Shown piece by piece: positions 27,601 to 35,420 of a stretch of DNA of 64,000 bases (the stretch's first letter is position 1; each line of letters begins with the position of its first letter). Location of the stretch: contig JAUXOK010000019.1 in NCBI GenBank assembly GCA_030682255.1, positions 57,034 through 121,033 on the forward strand, given 5' to 3'. Source of the stretch: Bacteroidota bacterium (GTDB lineage: Bacteria > Bacteroidota > Bacteroidia > NS11-12g > UBA955). Under the pieces are notes generated by a model. It had not been told where the DNA came from. It made no database searches and was given only the letters and a program-made list of their open reading frames with translations. Made by a program: the position numbers and the translations under genes.

Positions 27601-29829
27601 ATGATAAAAATCAAACAAACATTATTAGTGCTTTCTTTTCTAGCAACAATAGGAAATATGCGTGCACAATCATTAATCCATTATTGGAATTTTAATGACA
27701 ATTCAACTATCCCAGCTCTTTTAACTTCAAATGTATCGGAGGTGTCAGGATCTTCAATCACACATATTACAGGCGGAATAAGTTTAATTGATAATGCTGG
27801 AGGAACTGGTCAAGATTATGAAGTCAACAATTTTAATGCAAGAAATGGTGCTGTTGCTGGTTCACATTTGCGTTTTAACGACCCAATAGGTGGATCCTTA
27901 GAATTTGCAATTCCAACAATTGGGTATAAAAACATTGTAGTGAAATTTGCTACAAGACGCTCTGGCTCTGGAGCAGGTACTCAATATTGGTCTTATACCA
28001 GTGATGGTACAAATTATATGATATTCGACTCTATTTTTCCAAGTTCTGTTGGTCCTGAATTAAAAACATTGAGTTTTGTTGGGATTGCAGATGTTGAAAA
28101 TAACGCAAACTTTAAGATTAAAGTTGCTTTTGCTCAAGGTTTAGGCGGAACAGGTGGAAACAACAGATTTGATAATTTTACAGTTGATGGAGATGCAACT
28201 GAAGAACTAATTCACTATTGGAATTTTAATGACATTACTAATTATGCGAACCATATAGCACCAAACTTTACAATTGGAGGCGCACAATTAGATACATTAC
28301 AATTTACAGGAGGAAGCAGCCAATTGGTATTTAATGGTGGTACAAACTCTGATTTGAACATGAACTTGAACGCAAAAAGAGGAGACACTGCAGGAACTCA
28401 TTTAAGATTCAACAATCCTACTTATGGCGCTTTAGTTTTTACATTACCTACTACTGGCAAGGAAAATATTGTAGCCAAATATGGTTCGGCTCGTTCTGGT
28501 TCAGGAGCACATTGGCAATTTGTTCAATACACTACTGACGGAACTAACTACGTTTTATATGACACCATGAGACCAAGTGAAGGCACTAACCAAAAGTTAT
28601 TTGTAGTTGATTTAAGAAAAGTTACTGCCGCCAACAACAATCCGAATTTTAAAATTAAAATTACTTTTGGACAAGGTGGTGGAGGATTAGCAGGCAATAA
28701 TAGAATAGATAACTTCTCTTTAGAATCTATCGCTCCTGATTTGTCAGGTATAGTAACAGGTGTAAGTATATCTCCCAAAGATGTATTATTAGAAGTAGGA
28801 AACACACAAACATTATTGGCAACAATAAGCCCAGCTGATGCAATAGACAAATCTTTAACATGGTCGTCTTCTAAAGCATCAATAGCAAAAGTAGACTCAT
28901 TAGGAAAAGTAACTGCAGTGGGTGAAGGTACAGCCAAAATTTATGTAACAACTAATGATGGTAACTTTATGGATTCTTCTACAGTTATTGTTACAGTTCC
29001 ATCTACTTTAGATTTAATTTACTATTGGCATTTCAACAATTTCAATCCAACTGGTGATGTAAAAGAAATCAATGGGGATTTTTCATTGCTTAACAATGTA
29101 ACGCCCAAATTAACATACACATTAACTCCAGATGCAAATGTTGTCAATGAGAGAGATATTGACAGATACTCTCCAGGTTCTTTATTAAATTCTCAAAAAG
29201 GAGAAGTAGCAGGTGGTTCGGCAAGGGTAAGAAACCCATCTATTAATCGTTCGTTGGTTTTTGATATGCCAACTACAGGCGTTTCAAATCTAACTTTTAG
29301 CTTAACAGTTCAACGTTCAGGTAATGGAATGTTAACAAACACTATTGAGTATTCTGTTGATGGTACAACTTTTATCTCTACTGGATTAACAGATAATGTT
29401 AAAGATGTTGTTGATTTTGAAGTATGGCAAATACATACCTATGATTTTACTGCAATAACTGCCGCAAACAATAATCCTAAATTTAAAATTAGAATCACAT
29501 GGAAGGATGCAAATGCTTCTAATACTTCAGGAAACAATAGATACGACAATATCACATTGATGGGTGACGGTAAAAATGCATCTGTATCAAAAGTACAAAT
29601 TTTAAATCCAGTAACTGTTCATCCAAACCCAAGCAACGGAATGTTAACAATTAGTACTTCAAATAATCAACCTATTCAATATGTAAGCATTATTGATATT
29701 AAAGGAAAGGTTGTTTTAGATTCTCAAGAAAATATTTTAGACTTAAGTTCTCTTGATAATGGTATTTATTTTGTAATGACTTTGCTAGATGGCGTAACCT
29801 ACAGAAATAAAATCATTGTAAGTAAATAA
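27601..29829 (+). CDS. T9SS-secreted protein with three WNFND modules and a BIG2 Ig-like domain
   Basis: 742 residues. Signal ending MRAQ, then three copies of a beta-sandwich-like module opening with LIHYWNFND (about residue 23), LIHYWNFND (about 203) and LIYYWHFNN (about 476); each contains an NNPNFKIKI/NNRxDN motif near its end. A bacterial Ig-like BIG2 domain (VTGVSISPKDVLLEVGNTQT) sits between the second and third. The C-terminus (VHPNPSNGMLTIST ... NKIIVSK) is a T9SS type A sorting domain. No enzyme signature; a surface adhesin or substrate-binding role is plausible. Confidence 0.8.
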   Translation: MIKIKQTLLVLSFLATIGNMRAQSLIHYWNFNDNSTIPALLTSNVSEVSGSSITHITGGISLIDNAGGTGQDYEVNNFNARNGAVAGSHLRFNDPIGGSLEFAIPTIGYKNIVVKFATRRSGSGAGTQYWSYTSDGTNYMIFDSIFPSSVGPELKTLSFVGIADVENNANFKIKVAFAQGLGGTGGNNRFDNFTVDGDATEELIHYWNFNDITNYANHIAPNFTIGGAQLDTLQFTGGSSQLVFNGGTNSDLNMNLNAKRGDTAGTHLRFNNPTYGALVFTLPTTGKENIVAKYGSARSGSGAHWQFVQYTTDGTNYVLYDTMRPSEGTNQKLFVVDLRKVTAANNNPNFKIKITFGQGGGGLAGNNRIDNFSLESIAPDLSGIVTGVSISPKDVLLEVGNTQTLLATISPADAIDKSLTWSSSKASIAKVDSLGKVTAVGEGTAKIYVTTNDGNFMDSSTVIVTVPSTLDLIYYWHFNNFNPTGDVKEINGDFSLLNNVTPKLTYTLTPDANVVNERDIDRYSPGSLLNSQKGEVAGGSARVRNPSINRSLVFDMPTTGVSNLTFSLTVQRSGNGMLTNTIEYSVDGTTFISTGLTDNVKDVVDFEVWQIHTYDFTAITAANNNPKFKIRITWKDANASNTSGNNRYDNITLMGDGKNASVSKVQILNPVTVHPNPSNGMLTISTSNNQPIQYVSIIDIKGKVVLDSQENILDLSSLDNGIYFVMTLLDGVTYRNKIIVSK

Positions 29830-29852
29830 TATCATCAACTGAAAAACGATTA

Positions 29853-29881
29853 AATGAGCCTCGTATTTTGCGAGGCTCATT
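29853..29881 (+). terminator. Hairpin terminator after the WNFND protein gene
   Basis: 11-bp stem AATGAGCCTCG / CGAGGCTCATT with loop TATTTTG, 24 bases after the stop. The following tract is only moderately T-rich. It excludes an early start for the next gene at 29854. Confidence 0.7.
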
Positions 29882-29925
29882 CGTTTAAAAACAAATATAA
29901 TTTCATTACAAATTCAACCTTAATA

Positions 29926-31062
29926 ATGACAAAAAACCATACTTTCAAAAAAGCTATTTTAACATTTTGGCTTCTAATTGCCTTTTTTAGTGCAAATTCA
30001 CAGAATAAGCGTGCAATTCATAGAGAAGTTTGCGTGATGCCTTCTGATGTAAAAGAAAGTTCAGGAATGGTAATCGCATCTCCTAATTCAATTTGGACTC
30101 ATGGTGATAGCGGTAACGAAAATAAAATATTCAAGGTAGATAGTAACGGAGCATTGCTGAGAACAATCACAATTGCAAATACGCCAAATATTGATTGGGA
30201 AGATATGGCAATTGATGAAAACGGGGATTTGTGGATTTGTGATGGAGGTAATAATAACAATACAAGAAAGGATCTAAAAATAATTAAAATAGCTAACCCA
30301 GAACTTCATGATTCAAGTTCTGTTCATGCGCAATTTGTTTTTTATTCCTTTCCTGATCAAACAGCATTTCCTCCACCAAGCAGTAAAAGAAACTTTGATG
30401 TAGAGGCTCTCATAAGATACAAGGATAGCCTTTTGTTATTTACTAAAGATAGATCAAGTCCAATCTCAGGATTCACAAAATTGTATAAACTCCCTATTGT
30501 TCCAGGAACCTATATGGCAGAATTGCTTGATAGTTTTTATCTAGGAAATTCTAATCAATTAGCAAGAGTCACAGCGGCAGATATGGAAGTTTCTACTGGC
30601 AGAATTGCCCTTTTAACATTGTCTCAAATTGTTGTTTTTTCAAATTACCAAGGAAGTGATTTCTTTGGAGGTGATGTGGATTTCTATCTTTTTAAAAATC
30701 CTACCAATCAAGTGGAGGCTTTGGCCTTTATAGATTCAAATAAATTTTATATGACAGATGAAGTGCCGGGAGCTTTGTATGAAGTAATACTAGAAAATGC
30801 ATCAAACAGTTCATCGGTTTCGAATGTTAATTCAAATAAATTTCGGGTTTATTATGAATCATCTCAATCAATATTGACGATTTTTGGAGTTGGTCTAACT
30901 AAATTCAAATGCACAATTTTGGATAGTCAAAGCAAGAAAGTGTATTCTCAAAATCATAATGGTATAAAAATAGAGATACCCTTGAAATTGAGTGAGGGGG
31001 TCTATTATATTAGATTTGAAAAAGATGGATTAATTTGGACAGAAAAGCTATTAGTGATATAA
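29926..31062 (+). CDS. T9SS-secreted propeller-like protein, paralogue of the lipoprotein at 24349
   Basis: 378 residues from the ATG at 29926, where the signal KKAILTFWLLIAFFSANSQ begins. The core has KESSGMVIASPNSIWTHGDS, GNENKIF and DWEDMAIDENGDLWICDGGN, matching the lipoprotein at 24349-25320 in order and spacing. The end (VYYESSQSILTI ... EKLLVI) is a T9SS type A sorting domain, whereas the paralogue is lipid-anchored: two export routes for one fold within 6 kb. Function unknown; the DWED and DGGN loops could bind Ca2+. Confidence 0.75.
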   Translation: MTKNHTFKKAILTFWLLIAFFSANSQNKRAIHREVCVMPSDVKESSGMVIASPNSIWTHGDSGNENKIFKVDSNGALLRTITIANTPNIDWEDMAIDENGDLWICDGGNNNNTRKDLKIIKIANPELHDSSSVHAQFVFYSFPDQTAFPPPSSKRNFDVEALIRYKDSLLLFTKDRSSPISGFTKLYKLPIVPGTYMAELLDSFYLGNSNQLARVTAADMEVSTGRIALLTLSQIVVFSNYQGSDFFGGDVDFYLFKNPTNQVEALAFIDSNKFYMTDEVPGALYEVILENASNSSSVSNVNSNKFRVYYESSQSILTIFGVGLTKFKCTILDSQSKKVYSQNHNGIKIEIPLKLSEGVYYIRFEKDGLIWTEKLLVI

Positions 31063-31303
31063 TGATATTTGGCGCGTTTTACTTTTCTTTTTAATGTAGA
31101 TAAAAAGTTCAGTGCTTTAAAATGTAAGCACTGGTCTTATTAATTCAAATAATATCAGCAATTTTCAAAGCGGTTTGTTTTTTCTTGTGTTGACAGTATG
31201 CGCTAGGGTTTCATTTGTTAAAGTGTTTTTATTCCAATTTATAAAAAAAATTATCCGCAGAAAAAGTCAAAAAAACACAAACTCTTTTCTATCAATACTT
31301 GAT

Positions 31304-31311
31304 TACCTTTG
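31304..31311 (+). promoter_or_regulatory. Bacteroidota -7 box TACCTTTG upstream of the cvfB-like gene
   Basis: Perfect TAnnTTTG match ending 8 bases before the ATG at 31320, implying a very short leader and confirming the choice of that ATG over the in-frame ATT at 31299. Confidence 0.45.
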
Positions 31312-31319
31312 CGCTTTCA

Positions 31320-32156
31320 ATGTTAGAAATAGGAAAATACAACACACTGAAAGTTTTGAGACTGACACCTCCTGGTGCTTTTTTGGGCAATGCAGAGGGT
31401 GAAGAAGTGTTATTACCCAACAAATATGTGCCAAAAGGCATCCGAGTGGATGAAGAATTGGAAGTGTTTGTTTACTTGGATTATGAAGAACGCTTGGTAG
31501 CGACTACCATCAAACCTTATACAAGTTTAAATCAGTTTGCTTACCTCGAAGTGGTTGATCTCAGCAGAGCAGGCGCTTTTATGTATTGGGGATTGGAAAA
31601 AGATTTGTTTGTGCCTTTTCAGGAACAAGTTAGCAAAATGAGAGTGGGGCAATCCTATTTGGTGTATGTGTATTTAGATAAAAGTTCGGGCAGATTGGCA
31701 GCTTCTGAGCGCATCAACCGTTTTCTGAAAAACGAAGAATTAAGCATCGAAGAAGGACAAGAAGTGGATTTAATCATAGCCAGCAAAAGCGATTTGGGTT
31801 TTAATGTGGTCGTTAACGAGCAACATCTTGGCTTGGTCTATTTTGATGACATTTACATCGCCATAGAAACAGGCGACAAAATTAAAGGATACATTAAAAA
31901 AATAAGAGACGACCACAAAATAGATGTAACGCTCAGACCCATGGGGTATCGCAATATCATAGAACCAAGCGCGCAATTGATATTAGACACCATCAAGAAA
32001 AAAGGCGGTATTTTAAAACTCACAGACAACAGCCACCCAGACGAGATAAAAGCATTGCTAGGCATGAGTAAAAAGAATTTTAAGAAAACCATTGGAGCGC
32101 TCTACAAACAAAAACTCATCTTGCTAAAAGAAGATGGTGTTTATTTGAATCAGTGA
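31320..32156 (+). CDS. cvfB: CvfB-like S1-domain RNA-binding protein
   Basis: 278 residues. The N-terminus MLEIGKYNTLKVLRLTPPGA and LLPNKYVPKG are typical of the CvfB/YitL family, which has three S1-like domains and a C-terminal winged helix. S1 blocks: about 3-65, 70-135 (YLEVVDLSRAGAFMYWGLEK) and 145-215 (VDLIIASKSDLGFNVVVNEQ); winged helix about 225-278 (NSHPDEIKALLGMSKKNFKK). It is thought to bind RNA and affect expression of surface factors in Firmicutes; the role here is not known. Confidence 0.85.
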   Translation: MLEIGKYNTLKVLRLTPPGAFLGNAEGEEVLLPNKYVPKGIRVDEELEVFVYLDYEERLVATTIKPYTSLNQFAYLEVVDLSRAGAFMYWGLEKDLFVPFQEQVSKMRVGQSYLVYVYLDKSSGRLAASERINRFLKNEELSIEEGQEVDLIIASKSDLGFNVVVNEQHLGLVYFDDIYIAIETGDKIKGYIKKIRDDHKIDVTLRPMGYRNIIEPSAQLILDTIKKKGGILKLTDNSHPDEIKALLGMSKKNFKKTIGALYKQKLILLKEDGVYLNQ

Positions 32157-32469
32157 AGTTAATAAAGTTAAATAAATCATTTCTTATTTAAGAAGTGTAA
32201 TGTTGAGGATGAAAAGTTGCTCTATAAAGACCTCACCCTAAATCCCTCTCTCTCGGCTAAGCCGAGAAGAGGAACTTTTTCAATTTCGTTCTATTCTAGC
32301 AATCTAATTCCGAAATGATTAGGAGCATAAATTTAAAAAACTATTTCAACGCGAAAATTCCAAGAATAAAAAAATGATTTGTAAAAACGAAAACTATCAT
32401 CCTTCTCTTCCGCAAGCTTGCGGAATGGAGAAGGACAGGAGGATGAGGTCTTTACATCTGAAAAAAAAC
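32157..32469. other. Convergent intergenic region filled by an inverted-repeat element
   Basis: Between the 3' ends of the cvfB-like gene and gatA. Most of it is the inverted element described at 32225-32454; it could also end transcription from both sides. Confidence 0.6.
32225..32454. repeat. Inverted pair of REP-like units with different palindromic cores
   Basis: An 11-bp perfect terminal inverted repeat TAAAGACCTCA (32225-32235) / TGAGGTCTTTA (32444-32454) bounds 230 bases. Inside the left arm is the palindrome TCTCGGCT a AGCCGAGA (32251-32267); inside the right arm is TTCCGCAAG.CTTGCGGAA (32408-32425) extended by CCTTCTC / GAGAAGG. Read from the outside in, the two arms have the same layout (GACCTCA, pyrimidine tract, palindrome, GAAGG/GAGG) but different palindrome centres. 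Confidence 0.75.
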
Positions 32470-33882
32470 TTAATCTTGAGCCAAACTCAACAACAATTCC
32501 TCTTCAAAAGGTCTCCCCATTAATTGAATACCAATCGGCATACCGTTTTCAGAATGATGGGTATAGGGAATAGACAAGGCTGGAATGCCAGCTAAGTTAG
32601 ATTGCACCGTAAACAAATCTGCTAGATACATCGCAATAGGGTTGTTGGATTTTTCTCCAATTTTAAAAGCAACAGTACTAGTAGTTGGAGTTACGATGAT
32701 ATCGTATTGTTTTAAGATTTCAAGCGTTTCTGTGCGGATAATTTGACGCACTTTTTGCGCTTTGGTGTAATATGCATCATAAAAATCGCTGGTCAATACA
32801 AATGTACCAAGCATGATTCTTCTTTTTACCTCTTCGCCAAAACCTTCGGAACGGGTATTTTTAAAAGTGCTTTCCAAATCTTTAGCATTTGCACTGCGGT
32901 TGCCATAAGTCAGTCCAGAAAAACGACTTAGATTACTGCTAGCTTCGGCAGTGGTTAAAATTTGATAAGTTGGCACCATTTGGTCCAAATAAGGAAAACT
33001 AATTTCGTGAATGGTATGTCCTTTTGATTTAAGGACTTCTAAATATTGTAAAGTAGCTTTTTTAATTTCAGGATCAAGACCTTCGTGTTCGATGCAGTCT
33101 TTGATGTAGGCAATTTTAAGGCTTTTTTGTGTTGGTTCTAATTGTATGTTCAACGAACCGTTTTGCGACATACTGGCATCGTGATCATCCACTCCAGAAA
33201 TAACGTTTAAAATCAATGCCATGTCAGACACGGAGGATGTAAAAGGACCAATTTGGTCGAAACTACTAGCAAAAGCAATTAATCCCCAACGACTGATAGC
33301 ACCATAAGTTGGATACATGCCATATATGCCTGTAAAAGCAGCAGGTTGACGGATGGAACCACCCGTGTCACTACCTAAACTAGCCAAACACATGTCGGCT
33401 TGCACAGCAACAGCGCTTCCGCCACTGCTACCGCCTGGCACACGGCTGGGGTCTTGTGCGTTCAATACAGGTCCAAAAGCAGAATTTTCATTGCTTGCAC
33501 CCATCGCAAATTCATCGCAATTGGTTCTGCCAATAATGATAGCATCTTCGGCTAAAAGTCTTTCAACTACTGTGGCAGAAAACAAGGATTCAAAACCTTC
33601 GAGTATTTTAGAAGATGCAGAAGAACGATGATCTTTATAGACAATATTGTCTTTAAGAGCAATCACCATTCCAGCTAGTTTGCCAGCTGTGCCTGCGTTT
33701 AATTTAGATTGAATTTCAATCGATTTTTTTCTAGCTTCATCTTCAAATACTTCTAAAAAAGCATTCAAGTTTTGATGCATATTGATTTGAGAGAGGTAAT
33801 AATCCACCAAATCAGGTAGAATTAAAGAGCCATTAGAAATTTCTTTTTGAATTTCGATTAAAGAGGAAAAACGCTTCTTCAT
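32470..33882 (-). CDS. gatA: Asp-tRNA(Asn)/Glu-tRNA(Gln) amidotransferase subunit A
   Basis: 470 residues. The glutaminase subunit of GatCAB, releasing ammonia to amidate Glu-tRNA(Gln) or Asp-tRNA(Asn). The amidase-signature triad is present: Lys77 in ALKDN, Ser153 in GGSSGGSAVAV and Ser176 in LGSDTGGSIRQPA. Start chosen at the ATG at 33882 (MKKRF); an in-frame TTG is one codon upstream. It follows tatA on the minus strand with 11 bases between; gatB and gatC are not in the window. Confidence 0.95.
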   Translation of the reverse strand: MKKRFSSLIEIQKEISNGSLILPDLVDYYLSQINMHQNLNAFLEVFEDEARKKSIEIQSKLNAGTAGKLAGMVIALKDNIVYKDHRSSASSKILEGFESLFSATVVERLLAEDAIIIGRTNCDEFAMGASNENSAFGPVLNAQDPSRVPGGSSGGSAVAVQADMCLASLGSDTGGSIRQPAAFTGIYGMYPTYGAISRWGLIAFASSFDQIGPFTSSVSDMALILNVISGVDDHDASMSQNGSLNIQLEPTQKSLKIAYIKDCIEHEGLDPEIKKATLQYLEVLKSKGHTIHEISFPYLDQMVPTYQILTTAEASSNLSRFSGLTYGNRSANAKDLESTFKNTRSEGFGEEVKRRIMLGTFVLTSDFYDAYYTKAQKVRQIIRTETLEILKQYDIIVTPTTSTVAFKIGEKSNNPIAMYLADLFTVQSNLAGIPALSIPYTHHSENGMPIGIQLMGRPFEEELLLSLAQD

Positions 33883-33893
33883 CAAGCAATCAA

Positions 33894-34100
33894 CTATTTT
33901 TCGGTTTCAGACTTGTCGTCTTTGATTCCCTTTTCTATCTCGTCTTTCACTTTGTTTTTAGCATCGTTAAACTCTCTGATGCCATTTCCCAATCCACGCA
34001 TTAATTCAGGGATTTTTTTGCCACCAAAGAAAATTAAGATAACCGCTATGATTAAGATTAAAGAACCACCGCCAATGTTTTGTAAGAATAATACAGACAT
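33894..34100 (-). CDS. tatA: Sec-independent protein translocase subunit TatA/E
   Basis: 68 residues: a short periplasmic start, one membrane helix (SLILIIAVILIFFGG), the hinge FGGKKIPELMRGLGNGIREF and a charged amphipathic tail (KDEIEKGIKDDKSETEK). This is the pore-forming component of twin-arginine transport of folded proteins. Probably cotranscribed with gatA. No tatC is nearby. Confidence 0.93.
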   Translation of the reverse strand: MSVLFLQNIGGGSLILIIAVILIFFGGKKIPELMRGLGNGIREFNDAKNKVKDEIEKGIKDDKSETEK

Positions 34101-34235
34101 GTTGTATAATATTTATTACCGCAAAATTAAGCATTAATTCATATATCGGTAAACATTATTTAGAATATTGAATAAAAAATTTTTAAAAGTTTTAAGAATT
34201 GGTTTATTTTGTGCTTCGATTTTTTAATCTATCAT

Positions 34236-34799
34236 ATGAGCCAAACAATTAACGAAGTTTTACAAGAGTTTACTGCAAACTTGGATAAATGTACCAAACA
34301 TACCATTCATGAATTTATTAATATCAGAGCAGGTAAAGCCTCTCCGGGTATGGTAGAAAGTGTGATGGTAGATTATTATGGAGCGCCTGTGCCTTTAACG
34401 CAAGTGGCAAATGTGTCTGCGCCTGATGCCCGAACCATTGCAATCCAACCATGGGAAAGAACCATCATCAACGATATTGAAAGAGGTATTGTTAACAGTA
34501 ATTTAGGTTTTGCACCTAGCAATGATGGCAACACTATCAGAATTACCATTCCACCGCTTACACAAGAAAGAAGGTTGCAGTTGGTAAAAATGGTGAAACA
34601 AGAAGGAGAAGCAAGCAAAGTGGTGGCTAGAAACTACAGAAAAGATACCAATGAAAAGATTAAGAAATTACAAAAAGATGGCTTAAGCGAAGACGAAGCC
34701 AAAGACGCTGAAAGCAAAGTGCAAAAACAATTAGACCAATTAATTGTGACCATTGATGGCATGATAGCGGATAAGGAAAAAGAAATCATGACCATTTAA
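34236..34799 (+). CDS. frr: Ribosome recycling factor
   Basis: 187 residues from the ATG at 34236. Splits post-termination ribosomes with EF-G. Typical blocks: IRAGKASPGMVESVMVDYYG, PLTQVANVSAPDARTIAIQP, IRITIPPLTQERR and the C-terminal helix with DQLIVTIDGMIADKEKEIM. Length normal. Transcribed divergently from tatA. Confidence 0.96.
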   Translation: MSQTINEVLQEFTANLDKCTKHTIHEFINIRAGKASPGMVESVMVDYYGAPVPLTQVANVSAPDARTIAIQPWERTIINDIERGIVNSNLGFAPSNDGNTIRITIPPLTQERRLQLVKMVKQEGEASKVVARNYRKDTNEKIKKLQKDGLSEDEAKDAESKVQKQLDQLIVTIDGMIADKEKEIMTI

Positions 34800-34865
34800 T
34801 TGACTTTTAAAAGGTCAATGCCATTTTGTGGAACTATATTTGATTCCATATTTAATTACCTATTC

Positions 34866-35420
34866 ATGAAATTGAATCTCAAATTCATATTATGTTTTAT
34901 CGTGTTTTTAAATTTCATACAATTGAAAGCACAAGTGGAGGCAGACTCTACTATAGAGATTAATATACCCGAATTAGAAGATTTGAGATTTATGATGGAT
35001 ACTTCTTTTGGTGTTTTTAAAACCAAACGATTCTCAAACATGCAATCTGTTTTTCCGTCATTTAAAGTTTATAAAGCCTATATCAAAAATTCAGAAGGGG
35101 GTAAACAAACAGAATACACGCAGTTTGCGATGTATAATTACGTATGGAATAATTTAAGAATTAAGCATACTAAAATGATGAAAAGGGCAAACTCCGCTAA
35201 AATAGATTGGAAATTAACCACCCTCGATTCAGTGGATTATCGCTATAATTATTACGATGGACTTGAATACGCATATGTCACATGGATTATCAATCACAAC
35301 AAAAAGAAAAAATACATCATCAAAGCTACTTGTGTAAAAATGGAAGAGCGTTGGTATATCATGGATGAGTTGGTGTTTGTAGGCGCTTTGATAGTTAAAA
35401 AACCCAAAAAGAAAAAGTGA
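34866..35420 (+). CDS. Exported protein of unknown function
   Basis: 184 residues from the ATG at 34866, where a signal peptide starts (KFILCFIVFLNFIQLKAQ). The body holds many Tyr, Lys and Trp residues (e.g. YNYVWNNLRIKHTKMMKRAN, LEYAYVTWIINHNKKKKYI) and the tail is very basic (KKPKKKK). No family recognised. Its stop overlaps the GTG start of tex by 4 bases (GTGA), so the two are translationally coupled. Confidence 0.65.
   Translation: MKLNLKFILCFIVFLNFIQLKAQVEADSTIEINIPELEDLRFMMDTSFGVFKTKRFSNMQSVFPSFKVYKAYIKNSEGGKQTEYTQFAMYNYVWNNLRIKHTKMMKRANSAKIDWKLTTLDSVDYRYNYYDGLEYAYVTWIINHNKKKKYIIKATCVKMEERWYIMDELVFVGALIVKKPKKKK

Noticed and set aside
29854..29925. Longer N-terminus for the T9SS protein at 29926
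   Set aside because: The extra segment lies over a terminator hairpin and places the signal peptide inside the chain.
33353..33631. 92-residue reading frame opposite gatA
   Set aside because: Antisense shadow of the conserved amidase-signature region.
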